Assembly: GCA_964017045.1 (NCBI GenBank)
Contig: OZ024794.1
Span: 21,060,316 to 21,124,315, forward strand
Direction: 5' to 3'
Origin: Omphiscola glabra
Lineage: Eukaryota; Mollusca; Gastropoda; Lymnaeidae
Length of the DNA stretch: 64,000 nucleotides
The position numbers were made by a program, and so were the translations under genes. Positions 33,871 through 45,791 of this stretch are shown piece after piece. How positions within the stretch are numbered: position 1 is the stretch's first letter; each line of letters starts with the position of its first letter. The notes under the pieces are model-generated. The model saw nothing but the letters and a program-made list of their open reading frames with translations, had not been told where the DNA came from and did no database searches.

Positions 33871-34195
33871 CAGCTAGTGCTCGACTTACGACCTCTGCAA
33901 CCTACGACCATTCGACATCACGACCACAATCACTAGCCATACTGTATTAGATTTCAGATTTTTTTTTTGCCTCAATTATCGGTCGATCGGCGTTGTGTGC
34001 TGTCATCGGCGGTCGGCAACATCGAAGATTATGATTTATAACAATAGTAAAAGAAATTTATGATATAAATTAACTTAAAATATTTTTACAGCACCACTTC
34101 ACATTACTGTACACATAGCACACTCAACTTACGACCAAATCGTGTTACGACCAGTTTGTCCGAACCGATCGTGGTCGTAAGTCGAGCACTAACTG
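33871..34195. mobile_element. pogo/Tigger-like MITE, TA target duplication
   Basis: The ends CAGCTAGTGCTCGACTTACG and CGTAAGTCGAGCACTAACTG are inverted repeats beginning CAG and ending CTG. Each is flanked by TA (33869-33870 and 34196-34197). These are the diagnostic features of the pogo/Tigger branch of Tc1/mariner. The 325-bp body contains more internal CGACCA/TGGTCG words and no transposase frame. Confidence 0.85.
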
Positions 34196-34197
34196 TA

Positions 34198-34989
34198 TTT
34201 TGGTAATTTATCTTGCATTTTTTTTTTTTTTGTTTTTTTTTTGTTGTTGTTGTTGAAAATATCAGCTTAAAATAATAGTTTTTTTTTTAAAATAAGAAAA
34301 TTCAGACCTTGTGAAAACTTGGTCAGCACATGACGGTTAAGGTGAGTTGACCTCAGCTGACCTCTCAACCCAGCAATTACCTCAACCTGCGCAGTACTTC
34401 CAAACAAAAAACCCAACAGAAAAATACGTTCGCAAGGCCTCATTATGTGATCGATGACTTCAACAAGCAGGGGGGGGGGGGGCGCTGAGAAGGCCAGTAG
34501 CTGGCCCAGTCATGATTACAGCTCGTTGCGTGGGAGCTCGGGGCCACTGAACACCATGCCACGTGTGTGCAGGTGAATGAAAGACGTGCTCGCGCGTGTT
34601 GTCTACACGTGACGTGATTGTCACGGCATTCACCGAGACAAGAATAGACCCGCCCCGACGGTCGCCTCCCGTGGGTGCGTTTAGACAGAATTTGGATAAT
34701 TGTCATCCTATTAAATGGATATTTTATTTTCGTAACCGTCAGGGGTGGAGTAGGTGGGGGGGGGGGGTTAAGGTTGTGTTTAGTTTTAAGGGTGGGGAGT
34801 GGGGCGTCACAAGAAAGCAGAATATTCTTTTTAAATGCTCCCAGAATTCCATGAAGTTTTTAATCTTCGCATGTCAGATTAAATGTGTCTGAAACAAATC
34901 CTGTATATTTTGCATAAACATACGAACAAGTATTTATGTGTCATAAATGGAAATGATTTTGTCCCACTTTCAAGCAAGACTAATTCTTT
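34198..34989. other. unique stretch, no supported gene
   Basis: T-rich tract at 34221-34255 and G runs at 34470-34482 and 34757-34767. 34495-34680 is GC-richer single-copy DNA. I see no supported gene. Confidence 0.4.
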
Positions 34990-35882
34990 CCATTGAGGAC
35001 CACGACCTAAAAACTGACCATGGAGGACCACGACCAAAAAATTGTCATGGAGGACCACGACCTAAAAATTGACCATGGAGGACCACGACCTAAAAATTGA
35101 CCATGAGGACGAAGACCTAAAAATTGACCATGGAGGACCACGACCTAAAAATTGACCATGGAGGACCATGGCCTAAAAATTGACCATGGAGGACCACGAC
35201 CTAAAAATTGACCATGGAGGACCACGACCTAAAAATTGACCATTGAGGACCAAGACCTAAAAATTGACCATGGAGGATCACGACCTAAACATTGACCATG
35301 GAGGACCACGACCTAAACATTGACCATGGAGGACCACGACCTAAAATTGACCATGGAGGACCACGACTTATAATTGCCAATGGAGGACCACGACCAATAA
35401 TGGCCCATGGAGGACCACGGCCTATAATTGCTCATGGAGGACCACGACCTAAAAATTGACCACGGAGGACCACGACCAAAAGATTGACCATGGAGGACCA
35501 CGACCTTAAATTGACCATGGAGGACCAAGACTTAAAATTGTCCATGGAGGACCACGTCCTATAATGGCCCATGGAGGAATAAGACTTAAAAATTGACCAT
35601 GGAGGACCACGACCTAAAGATTGCCCATAGAGGACCACGACCTATAACTGCCCATGGATGACCACGACCTATAATTGCCAATGGAGGACCACGACCTATA
35701 ATTGCCCATGGATGACCACGACCTATAATTGCCCATGGAGGACCACGACCTATAATTGCCAATGGAGGACCACGACCTATAATTGCCCATGGATGACCAC
35801 GACCTATAATTGCCAATGGAGGACCACGACCTATAATTGCCCATGGATGACCACGACCTATAATTTCCCATGGAGAACCATG
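34990..35882. repeat. 27-28-bp minisatellite, about 32 units, two subfamilies
   Basis: The left two thirds consist of ATGGAGGACCACGACCTAAA with AATTGACC (28 bp). The right part (35640-35870) consists of ATGGAGGACCACGACCTATA with ATTGCCC (27 bp), with GGAGGACC and GGATGACC alternating. The switch from the 28-bp to the 27-bp subfamily happens through a mixed zone at 35340-35640. Frames are open only in the 27-bp part, as expected from unit length. Confidence 0.93.
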
Positions 35883-35899
35883 GAGATATTGACACATAA

Positions 35900-36062
35900 A
35901 ACTACGCCCCTCCTGCGAAGCTACGTGTGCCACGCTGTATCATCCACAAAGGATGTTCCCTTGGGTTATCCAGATGCGTGGAGACAGGTCATTTACCGCC
36001 TAGGGAACCAGCTGATCCTTCCAAAGGTAAAAAAATCCCATTCCTTGTGATTTCATCCTGCG
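35900..36062 (+). mobile_element. SINE-like element, copy 4, host of the satellite
   Basis: GCCACGCTGTATCATCCACA, TTCCCTTGGGTTATCCAG, AGGGAACCAGCTGATCC and TTGTGATTTCATCCTGCGA follow the same order as copies 1-3. Where copy 2 continues with TCTACACCATCGTCACATTG once, this copy runs into 3.7 kb of tandem copies of that segment. It resumes with SINE-like GACGGATGGCTGTCAG at about 39735. Confidence 0.8.
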
Positions 36063-39000
36063 ATGTCTACACCAACGTCACATCATGATGTCTACACCAA
36101 CGTCACATTATGATGTCTACACCATCGTCACATTGTGACGTCTACACCATCGTCACATTGTGACGTCTACACCATCGTCACATCATGACGTCTACACCAT
36201 CGTCACATCATGACGTCTACACCATCGTCACATTGTGACGTCTACACCATCGTCACATCATGACGTCTACACCATCGTCACATCATGACGTCTACACCAT
36301 CGTCACATCATGACGTCTACACCATCGTCACATCATGACGTCTACACCATCGTCACATCATGACGTCTACACCATCTTCACATCATGACGTCTACACCAT
36401 CGTCACATTGTGACGTCTACACCATCGTCACATTGTGACGTCTACACCATCGTCACATCATGACGTCTACACCATCGTCACATTGTGACGTCTACACCAT
36501 CGTCACATTGTGACGTCTACACCATCGTCACACTGTGACGTCAACACCATCGTCACATTGTGACGTCTACACCATCGTCACATTGTGACGTCTACACCAT
36601 CGTCACATTGTGACGTCTACACCATCGTCACATTGTGACGTCTACACCATCGTCACATTGTGACGTCTACACCATCGTCACACTGTGACGTCAACACCAT
36701 CGTCACACTGTGACGTCAACACCATCGTCACACTGTGACAACTACACCATCGTCACACTGTGACGTCAACACCATCGTCACATTGTGACGTCTACACCAT
36801 CGTCACATTGTGACGTCTAAACCATCGTCACATTGTGACGTCTACACCATCGTCACATCATGACGTCTACACCACCGTCACATTGTGACGTCTACACCAT
36901 CGTCACATTGTGACGTCTACACCATCGTCACATTATGACGTCTACACCATCGTCACATCATGACATCTACACCACCGTCACATCATGACGTCTACACCAT
37001 CGTCACATTGTGACGTCTACACCATCGTCACATCATGACGTCTACACCACCGTCACATTGTGACGTCTACACCATCGTCACATTGTGACGTCTACACCAT
37101 CGTCACATCATGACGTCTACAACATCGTCACATTGTGACGTCTACACCATCGTCATATTATGACGTCTACACCATCGTCACATTATGACGTCTACACCAT
37201 CGTCACATTATGACGTCTACACCATCGTCACATTGTGACGTCTACACCATCGTCACATTATGACGTCTACACCATCGTCACATCATGACGTCTACACCAT
37301 CGTCACATCGTGACGTCTACACCATCGTCACATTGTGACGTCTACACCATCGTCACATTATGACGTCTACACCATCGTCACATTATGACGTCTACACCAT
37401 TGTCACATTGTGACGTCTACACCATCGTCACATTGTGACGTCTACACCATAGTCACATTGTGACGTCTACACCATAGTCACATTATGACGTCTACACCAT
37501 CGTCACATTATGACGTCTACAACATAGTCACATTGTGACGTCTACACCATAGTCACATTATGACGTCTACACCATCGTCACATTATGACGTCTACAACAT
37601 AGTCACATTGTGACGTCTACACCATAGTCACATTATGACGTCTACACCATCGTCACATTATGACTTCTACAACATCGTCACATTGTGACGTCTACAACAT
37701 AGTCACATTGTGACGTCTACACCATCGTCACATTATGACGTCTACAACATCGTCACATTGTGACGTCTACAACATAGTCACATTATGACTTCTACAACAT
37801 CGTCACATTGTGACGTCTACACCATCGTCACATTGTGACGTCTACAACATAGTCACATTATGACGTCTACACCATCGTCACATTGTGACGTCTACAACAT
37901 AGTCACATTATGACGTCTACACCATCGTCACATTGTGATGTCTACACCATCGTCACATTATGACGTCTACACCATCGTCACATTGTGACGTCTACAACAT
38001 AGTCACATTATGACGTCTACACCATCGTCACATTGTGACGTCTACAACATAGTCACATTATGACGTCTACACCATCGTCACATTGTGATGTCTACACCAT
38101 CGTCACATTATGACGTCTACACCATCGTCACATTGTGACGTCTACAACATAGTCACATTATGACGTCTACACCATCGTCACATTGTGACGTCTCTACCAT
38201 CGTCACATTATGACGTCTACACCAGCGTCACATTGTGACGTCTACAACATAGTCACATTATGACGTCTACTTCATCGTCACATTGTGATGTCTACACCAT
38301 CGTCACATTATGACGTCTACACCATCGTCACATTGTGACGTCTACAACATAGTCACATTATGACGTCTACACCATCGTCACATTGTGACGTCTACAACAT
38401 AGTCACATTATGACGTCTACACCATCGTCACATTGTGATGTCTACACCATCGTCACATTATGACGTCTACACCATCGTCACATTGTGACGTCTACAACAT
38501 AGTCACATTATGACGTCTACACCATCGTCACATTGTGACGTCTACAACATAGTCACATTGTGACGTCTACAACATAGTCACATTATGACGTCTACACCAT
38601 CGTCACATTGTGACGTCTACACTTTCGTCACATTGTGTCGTAAAAAACATAGTCACATTATGACGTCTACAACATCGTCACTTTGTGACGTCTGCACATC
38701 GTCACATTAAGACGTCTACAACATCGTCACTTTGTGACGTCTACACCATTGTCACATTGTGACGTCCACAACATCGTCACATTATGACGTCTACAACATC
38801 GTCACATTATGACGTCTACAACATCGTCACATTACGACGTCCACACCATCGTCACATTATGACGTCTACACCAGCGTCACATTGTGACGTCTACAACATA
38901 GTCACATTATGACGTCTACACCATCGTCACATTGTGACGTCTACACCATCGTCACATTATGACGTCTACACCAGCGTCACATTGTGACGTCTACAACATA

Positions 39001-39738
39001 GTCACATTATGACGTCTACTTCATCGTCACATTGTGATGTCTACACCATCGTCACATTATGACGTCTACACCATCGTCACATTGTGACGTCTACAACATA
39101 GTCACATTATGACGTCTACACCATCGTCACATTGTGACGTCTACAACATAGTCACATTATGACGTCTACACCATCGTCACATTGTGATGTCTACACCATC
39201 GTCACATTATGACGTCTACACCATCGTCACATTGTGACGTCTACAACATAGTCACATTATGACGTCTACACCATCGTCACATTGTGACGTCTACAACATA
39301 GTCACATTGTGACGTCTACAACATAGTCACATTATGACGTCTACACCATCGTCACATTGTGACGTCTACACTTTCGTCACATTGTGTCGTAAAAAACATA
39401 GTCACATTATGACGTCTACAACATCGTCACTTTGTGACGTCTGCACATCGTCACATTAAGACGTCTACAACATCGTCACTTTGTGACGTCTACACCATTG
39501 TCACATTGTGACGTCCACAACATCGTCACATTATGACGTCTACAACATCGTCACATTATGACGTCTACAACATCGTCACATTACGACGTCTACACCATCG
39601 TCACATTGTGACGTCCACACCATCGTCACATTATGACGTCTACACCAGCGTCACATTGTGACGTCCACACCATCGTCACATTTTGACGTCCACAACATCG
39701 TCACATTGTGACGTCCCCACTATCGTCACATTTTGACG
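36063..39738 (+). repeat. 25-bp satellite, about 147 units, born from SINE 3' segment
   Basis: The unit is TCTACACCATCGTCACATTG plus TGACG. It contains CGTCACATTGTGACG, an almost perfect palindrome. Unit variants are CACATCATGACG, CACATTATGACG, ACAACATAGTCAC and GTGATGTC, distributed in blocks. The unit matches the SINE segment at about 19199-19223 at 24 of 25 positions. The array is bounded on both sides by SINE sequence. Units near both ends carry the most variants. Because the unit is 25 bp (not a multiple of three), no long frame is open, unlike the other large arrays. Confidence 0.95.
38122..39595. repeat. 749-bp higher-order duplication within the satellite
   Basis: A run of rare unit variants recurs at a constant distance of 749 bp: CCAGCGTCAC at 38222/38971, TTCATCGTCA at 38271/39020 and ACTTTCGTCA with GTGTCGTAAAAAACATAG at 38621/39370. 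One unit per copy has a one-base deletion (TCTGCACATCG), which explains 749 rather than 750. Thirty units were therefore duplicated as one block. Confidence 0.88.
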
Positions 39739-39744
39739 GATGGC

Positions 39745-40243
39745 TGTCAGATACCAAATGCCATATTCCATGTGAACAAACTTGTTGTTATGTTTAGTAT
39801 TAATTCTCCCCAACTCTACTTGGGCCCTGCAAATACGTGGTTTGATAACATCGAGATTAGCTATGGCTATAGTTGGCCACTTACTACATTTATCACTGGA
39901 AAAAAAAAAACTGGAAAAAAAAAAAGGGGGGGGGGGTCGTAAATTAAGTCACACTTTATTTTGTGTTAAGTAGAAACATTACAGAATAACCTAACTGCAT
40001 TATAAAATCCCGCTATTAGGCGCAGAAAACGCAAAGTAAATTAACCCAACGTGCACATAGAAGGATACCATTGCTTCAACCTTGAAATGAGAGAATTAAG
40101 AATAATGGAACTTTCATGACATAATATAATGAACTCTTTATCGACAAAGGAACTCCATGGAATAGAAAACAATGATTGTCCCACTTTGTTACACAAGACA
40201 CACTTATACAGATATTGGCATTTATTTTTTGACGAAACAAATA

Positions 40244-40275
<32 letters not shown>

Positions 40276-40572
40276 GTTTGTTTTTTTTTTTTTTTTGTAT
40301 TTGTTGTTGAATATTTTACCAATTTTTTTGAAAGAATATATCGAATCTGTAAATATGTTACATGACGCATACGAAAAATAAAATTATCATTACTTTTTGT
40401 TATGATTCAAAGATCAGCTGGTTTCCTTACTCCACGTGGCCTTTAATATCTACAGTTTTCGTGTTACAATAAAAAAGATTTGTTTGAATTAAAAAAAAAT
40501 GCTAACATAACGGTGAAGTTACTTGTCATTTTGAATTTCCCATAGAATCTTGATTTAGAGGAATTATTAAAT
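39745..40572. other. unique stretch with polypurine and T-rich tracts
   Basis: A9-10 runs followed by G11 at 39900-39935, a TA run at 40243-40260 and T-rich DNA at 40261-40296. I see no gene. Confidence 0.4.
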
Positions 40573-40580
40573 GATCATTT

Positions 40581-40780
40581 CAGTGGGTAGGTGGAGGACT
40601 GCCGGCCAGTCTCGGGCGAATCTTTTATTTTCGCTGATAGCGGGAAAAAAAAAGTGTGTGGGGGGGGGGGGGGGGGGTGGTGGTGTTTTCATCCAACTGA
40701 AGATATTTTTTGTTTCCTCGAAAGGTGGGTAAAAAAATTGGCCCCCGCCCCGGGCAACACTAACCCCTGCTACGCCACTT
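40581..40780. mobile_element. hAT-like MITE, diverged 8-bp TSD
   Basis: The right end CCCCTGCTACGCCACTT, read inverted as AAGTGGCGTAGCAGGGG, partly matches the left end CAGTGGGTAGGTGGAGG. Flanking 8-mers GATCATTT (40573-40580) and GGTCAGTT (40781-40788) agree at 6 of 8. Subterminal GGCGAATC and CGCCCCGGGC words and a G run of about 19 are inside. The element is old or its ends are imperfect. Confidence 0.6.
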
Positions 40781-40788
40781 GGTCAGTT

Positions 40789-42015
40789 TGGAATGAGCCA
40801 CGTACTAAACAAAACGACCATAAAACACTTTCATCATTGTCCGCCCAGGCCTTAAACAATTCTCATGGGTAACTTATTTATTTTTAATAGGACGAATGTG
40901 ACAAGTTCCTTTCTACATTTTCATGGCTACACCATCTCTGCGCGCGACTGCCCCAAGCACATGCGGACATATAAAAAAACAACGATAAGACGGAACACGG
41001 TGAACACTCTACAGCTGGGACAGCCCATAGTCATAAACATGTAAAACAGATACATAACCCCCATACAGCTGCGACAGCCCGCCTTTAACATTGTTTTTTT
41101 TTTATTGTCCACGGTGTTGGGCCACCAGATTTAAGACACGGATGCTACGCCGGTCGTGTACAGCACAGCGTCGTATCGCGCATTGATAAGACGACCCTGG
41201 CACCGCCGTCCCAAATTTTTTTTTTTGTTTTTTTTTTTTTGCGAAGAATCCAATGCTACAAGGAAACAGCTTGTTAACAGTAAGAAAGGGTTAACGTACA
41301 AAACTGGGCCAACTAATTCAATAATAATCATTGCCGTCTTGTTACATTCTTCCGTTTAGATAATGTTATTCAAATACACGTTGTGTTCAACGGAGTTGTA
41401 TAATGTTGTTGTTGTTTTTATGGCAACAGCATGAATTCAACGTGTGTTTTACGTCAGACAATAAAAAAAATAAAAAAAAGCCAGTTACCAGAAAAAACAG
41501 GGCGTTGAAAAAAAAAATGAGCGCCCAGGTGAGCAAAACGGAGGTAGAGAGGGGGGCGTTGAATGATTACAGAGAAAGGCGGAGCATTCTGGCCGGCCTG
41601 AATGATACTAAACTCAAAACAAATACACACGCCAGCGTGTGCGCTCTGGGTGGGGGTGGGGGAGCGGTGACAATGCGGGGAGGGGGGAACGTCGGGCTCA
41701 CGTGCGTGATGTATGAGAGGACCGAAAGAGGGACGTCGCCCTATATTTGTTGGCCTGTCCTGGGCGTTGGTCGGTAGAGTGAGGGGTGTGTAAAAGAGTG
41801 AGGGACTAAAGTGAGGGTGTGTTTGAAAGAGTGAGGAGGATACATTGAGGGGGTGTTTGAAAACTGTATTCACTCTATGCCTTCATTTGAAAAAAAATAA
41901 TTAAAAATTCTCAATTTAAAAAAAAAAATCACCTAAGGATCGAAATCTGTTAGGGAACTCTTTATATTCGTACAGCCATTAAAATTTATAAAAACATTTC
42001 ACTGTAAACATGGCG
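40789..42015. other. unique region, no supported gene
   Basis: Contains a short duplication of ACAGCTGNGACAGCCC (41021 and 41067). T-rich tracts lie at 41217-41240. A degenerate GTGAGGGTGTGT repeat lies at 41778-41865. No coding frame is supported. Confidence 0.45.
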
Positions 42016-42177
42016 ACAGCAAGTCTTAGCCACACGTTGTCAATGCGAGTTAGCCACACGTTGTCAATGCGAGTTAGCCACACGTTGTCAATGCGAGTTA
42101 GCCACACGTTGTCAATGCGACTTGGCCACACGTTGTCCATGCGAGTTAGCCACACGTTGTCAATGCGAGTTACCAGG
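42016..42177. repeat. 24-bp minisatellite, about 6.5 units
   Basis: GTTAGCCACACGTTGTCAAT repeats every 24 bp. One unit has CTTGGCC and another GTCCAT. Confidence 0.92.
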
Positions 42178-42599
42178 TAAGACATAATGCGCTCTCCTTA
42201 ACAAGAACTAGAATTCCCATTTAAAGCAAATCCAATTGTGTTTGGCGTACGAAACGAATTGTCGATGTTGGTTAGCTACTAATAATGTTCACTGTATGTG
42301 GACTCCTATGACGATTGACAATCTCTTGCACTGTCAGACTATTATTGTAATTGTTGTTAAAGTGTTTAATATGATCTTGTTGCACAACATGTTTAAAAAT
42401 CACGGGGGAAATCGACTGCCGAAACTATCAACGGAATCCAGTTTGACAGCTCTCCCACTAAGGACCCTGGACGCCGACCGTTTCTGTGACAGGAATACGA
42501 AAATAAAGATTCCAGCTTTGGCCAAAACATGACATTTCTAGGTAGCACAGGGGTAAAGGAGTGATACAAAAAGAAAAGGAACCTTGGTTTTTTTAAATC
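42178..42599. other. unique stretch, no supported gene
   Basis: Single-copy sequence; a 98-codon frame here resembles no family I know. Confidence 0.4.
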
Positions 42600-42735
42600 C
42601 TATATATTTAATTCGCTTTCGTTCGTCTGTTTTTTGACTGGCAAAATCTTCGGACGGCTAACTGACCCACTTCCCGTCAACATTTCGAGCTGACACTTGA
42701 CACACAGACTCGTTGCCGATGACAACACATTCGAT
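42600..42735 (-). repeat. dispersed repeat, inverted copy of 10.3 kb segment
   Basis: GGCAAAATCTTCGGACGGCT, ACTGACCCACTTCCCGTCAA and ACACAGACTCGTTGCCGATG are the reverse complement of the 10255-10400 segment with a few differences. Read on the minus strand it ends GAAAGCGAATTAAATATATA, comparable with the 10.4 kb end. Confidence 0.75.
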
Positions 42736-42960
42736 CAAATTTTCAGCTGCTGGGAAAATATGGTAGTCCACTAGACAAAAAAAAAGATCGTTTTTGTGAA
42801 TATTTTTTCAATTTATAAATTAATATAATTTTTTTTTTAAGTTGAACCAGAGTCACGGTGTACACTGTGATGGGTGAAGACAGCACGGATTTTTCAAATA
42901 CTTTGAATGCTTTAGACTTTTTATCAAGAATATCATCATATTTCCGGTTCTTTTCTTCTT

Positions 42961-43136
42961 AGGGTCGGTTCACACGATCAAATTTTCCTTCAAGCTTTTG
43001 ATGCATTTCGTGTATGAAGAAGCCTTGTCACAACTTTCAAATTACTATTTGATCAAATTCCCCCCCAAAAAAAAACCACGCACAAAATAGTGTGTTCATA
43101 CAACAATTTGACGCGAAATTTGATCGCGTGAACTGA
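42961..43136. mobile_element. short inverted-repeat element (MITE-like)
   Basis: GGTCGGTTCACACGATCAAA on the left is matched inverted by TTTGATCGCGTGAACTGAC on the right. Additional inner ATTTGATCAAATT palindromes occur at 43045-43060. Flanking duplication is unclear, so the superfamily is unassigned. Confidence 0.5.
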
Positions 43137-43261
43137 CATCATAGAATTTTGTATTTTTATTGAGGGGGAGGGGGCGGTAGTGATTAACGGCCTAAGGACC
43201 CCCCTAACTTTTTTTATAAAGTTCTCTAATATTATTTTAACAATGTTCTCTATATTAAATG

Positions 43262-43322
43262 TTATTATTATTATTATTATTAGTTGTCTTATATAGCGCG
43301 TTACCCCAGCCTAGGCAGGAAT
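43262..43322 (+). repeat. dispersed ATT-tailed hairpin repeat, copy 2
   Basis: (ATT)n followed by AGTTGTCTTATATAGCGCGT and TACCCCAGCCTAGGCAGG; compare 32612-32690 and 60413-60489. Confidence 0.65.
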
Positions 43323-43407
43323 CTAATGTAACCTGACATTCCAATAAAATAAAAGAACCTATTTTCTAAATTCTGACGACGTCGCTTTGTCTGTCACCAG
43401 TTACTCC

Positions 43408-43606
43408 TTTGATGCCAGGGTTTAGTTAGTCTTCAGCCTGCTGACCCAAATGTTGCCTTTGATGCCAGGGTTTAGTTAGTCTTCAGCCCGCTGACCCAAA
43501 TGTTGCCTTTGATGCCAGGGTTTAGTTAGTCTTCAGCCTGCTGACCCAACTGTTGCCTTTGATGCAAGGGTTTAGTTAGTCTTCAGCCCGCTGACCCAAA
43601 TGTTGC
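43408..43606. repeat. 50-bp minisatellite, 4 units
   Basis: GATGCCAGGGTTTAGTTAGT, CTTCAGCCTGCTGACCC and AAATGTTGCC repeat every 50 bp. CCTG and CCCG alternate between successive units, and the last unit has GATGCAAGGG. Confidence 0.93.
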
Positions 43607-43745
43607 CACCTTTCATTTTAACTGAGAGAAAATTCTTAATAATGTTACACGATTTTCAAGCCATGGTTTTATTATTTTTTTCTTTAACAATAATATAGCC
43701 TTGGCATTTCAACTTGGGGGAGTGGGGATAGGTAGATGAAGAGGT

Positions 43746-43776
<31 letters not shown>

Positions 43777-44094
43777 ATTACACATTTCTTTTTATATTTT
43801 TTGCCCCATGCAGACGGGTAACCCCCCCACCACCTTCCCCCCCACCCCCCGCGTTGGCCTCTTTGGAAATTTAGATGAGGCACTGGGTACTTCTAGAGGT
43901 TGGGTGTACAATTGGCTACAGGTAACGTGATGATTAGGCGAGCTGTCAGCATGCACCATTAAATGGATGCCCGATTAAACAGGCTATTGTTTTGTTAATT
44001 GCATTGGAATACTGAGTTAATGTGCTAACTTATGGACAATCAGGTACGCGATACGCCAGGATCAGGGTGCCTAATTAAACAGGTGCTGTAGTGT
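43607..44094. other. unique stretch with candidate conserved block
   Basis: GA run at 43748-43768, then G and C runs. The block 43880-44090 is high-complexity with several ATTAAA/TTAATT words (CCTAATTAAACAGG, CCGATTAAACAGG) and no internal repetition, so it is a candidate non-coding element. Confidence 0.4.
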
Positions 44095-44400
44095 GGAGGT
44101 GAGGGACTGAGGGTCGGGGGGGGTGAAGGGAGAGACTGTGGGTAGGAGAAGAAGGGAGGGAGACGGAGGATGGGGGAATGTAGGGAGGGACTAAGGGTGG
44201 GGGAAGGTAGGGAGGGGCATAGGGTGGGGTAATGTGGTGAAGGACCAAGGGTAGAAGAAGGCTCGAAGGGGCGTTGGGGGGGGGGGTAACGTGTGGAGGA
44301 ACGAAGGGTAGGAGAAGGCTCGAAGGGGCGTAGGGTGGGTGTGGAAACTTTGGAGGGACGGGTGTTTGGGGAAGGTAAGGGTGGGGGCGGAGGATTAGGC
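44095..44400. repeat. degenerate G-rich purine repeat
   Basis: GGGTAGGAGAAGG, GGGAGGGACTAAGGG and CTCGAAGGGGCGTNGGG words repeat irregularly. The G-rich strand is almost pyrimidine-free over long stretches. The proline-rich minus-strand frame across it is a by-product of this composition. Confidence 0.8.
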
Positions 44401-44475
44401 GTGATGGGGTTGATGACGTACAGTGGGACCCTGGTTTTGGGATTCCCTTGAAGACTTGAAAAATAAATGGTTCAG

Positions 44476-44571
44476 GTGTGTGTGTGTGTGGGGGTGGGGG
44501 ATGTGTCTGTGGGTGTGTGTGTCTGTGGGTGTGTGTGTCTGTGGGTGTGTGTGTATGTGTGTGTGTGTCAT
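44476..44571. repeat. GT-rich microsatellite
   Basis: (GT)n with interspersed GTCTGTGGGTGTGTGTGTCT units, a compound microsatellite. Confidence 0.92.
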
Positions 44572-45791
44572 TCATTATTTTTTTGGATTTATCATTAAGA
44601 CGAGGCAGTGGTGGCTATGAAACGTTCCTTTGTGGTTGGGGGGGGGGGGAGGAGTAAGAAGGTTTATTGTTGGGAAAAGGGGAGAGGGCGGACACCTAAA
44701 ATGAGAAAGAGTATACAAAAAGTTATTCATAAGTTTATTGAACGATTGAAACGATCTGTAGGTCGGTAGCTCCACTTGATCCTGTCCGCTATCCAGTGTG
44801 TATGCTATATGCAGCAACAGACTCCTTGGGTGGGCATCTCGCAACGTGGCCTAGTGTAGGTGCAACGAGCCCTAATGTATGTTACACAATTTATGTTTAT
44901 GATATTTAAAAGTAAAGAATCTAAATTATAAAAAAAAAATATATTCTTTAAAAATATTATTTTTAGGAATCCTCAACTCTTTTCAACGACCCCCCCCCCC
45001 CCCCCCAACGATGCGAGTCATCAGATCTGATATGGACGACAAAGAAAGATTGACCTGTGACATTTCATAGACCTAACTCAGACTAATTCTTTCAATAACA
45101 GAAAAGGATGTTTAGCTTACAGATTTAATGTGATAATAATTGCATGTCCCATTGCAATACTGTCGTGGTGGGGGGAATGGATGTTCTATGTTGGGCTGTG
45201 CTATATTGGGAGGGGAGGGGCGATGGGCTTTTAGGCTAATGGGGTTTAATAGAAAATAATATTAAATAATCGCTGACAATAACGCCATGGAGGTCAACAC
45301 TTAGTGCCTGGAAGAAAAATGAAAAAAAAAATGTGTTAATTATTATGTTAATATCCTATTATGTGCACATTAACTAGCAGGGGTCCGATACGTGCGTCAA
45401 GACGTATCAAGCCACTTAGTTACGCCCCATAAATAAGATAGCGAATGCCACAGCGCACAGATTCGAGGCTTACACCAAAAGGATAAGTGGGGCGCGCGGA
45501 CTTTATGGGGGGGGGGGATTGTGCGGGAGAAGGGTACGCTTCTGGAAGTGGGGGGAAGGGAAATGAAACGAAAAGGAATATCCGCTAATAAAAAAAATAC
45601 ATATAACAATTTTATGTCCTGTATAAATCACGTGATGTCGGAGATTGTCCATAGCATTTTTCAATCAAAATAATTCAAACAATTCCCATCATAAGGCTAT
45701 GGAGATTTAATCATGAAATGAATGGCCGAATACAAGTTTTATCCATCTCATTAAGTGCATCAGTTTATGCACATGAGACACTGTGTTGGTT
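44572..45791. other. unique region, no supported gene
   Basis: Homopolymer tracts at 44638-44650 (G), 44990-45006 (C) and 45509-45517 (G). Otherwise AT-rich single-copy DNA. Confidence 0.4.

Noticed and set aside
36063..39738. Possible CRISPR-like array
   Set aside because: Units abut directly with no unique spacers, and the context is eukaryotic with SINE flanks.
44075..44575. 166-codon proline-rich minus-strand frame
   Set aside because: It arises from the G-rich degenerate repeat and GT microsatellite composition.
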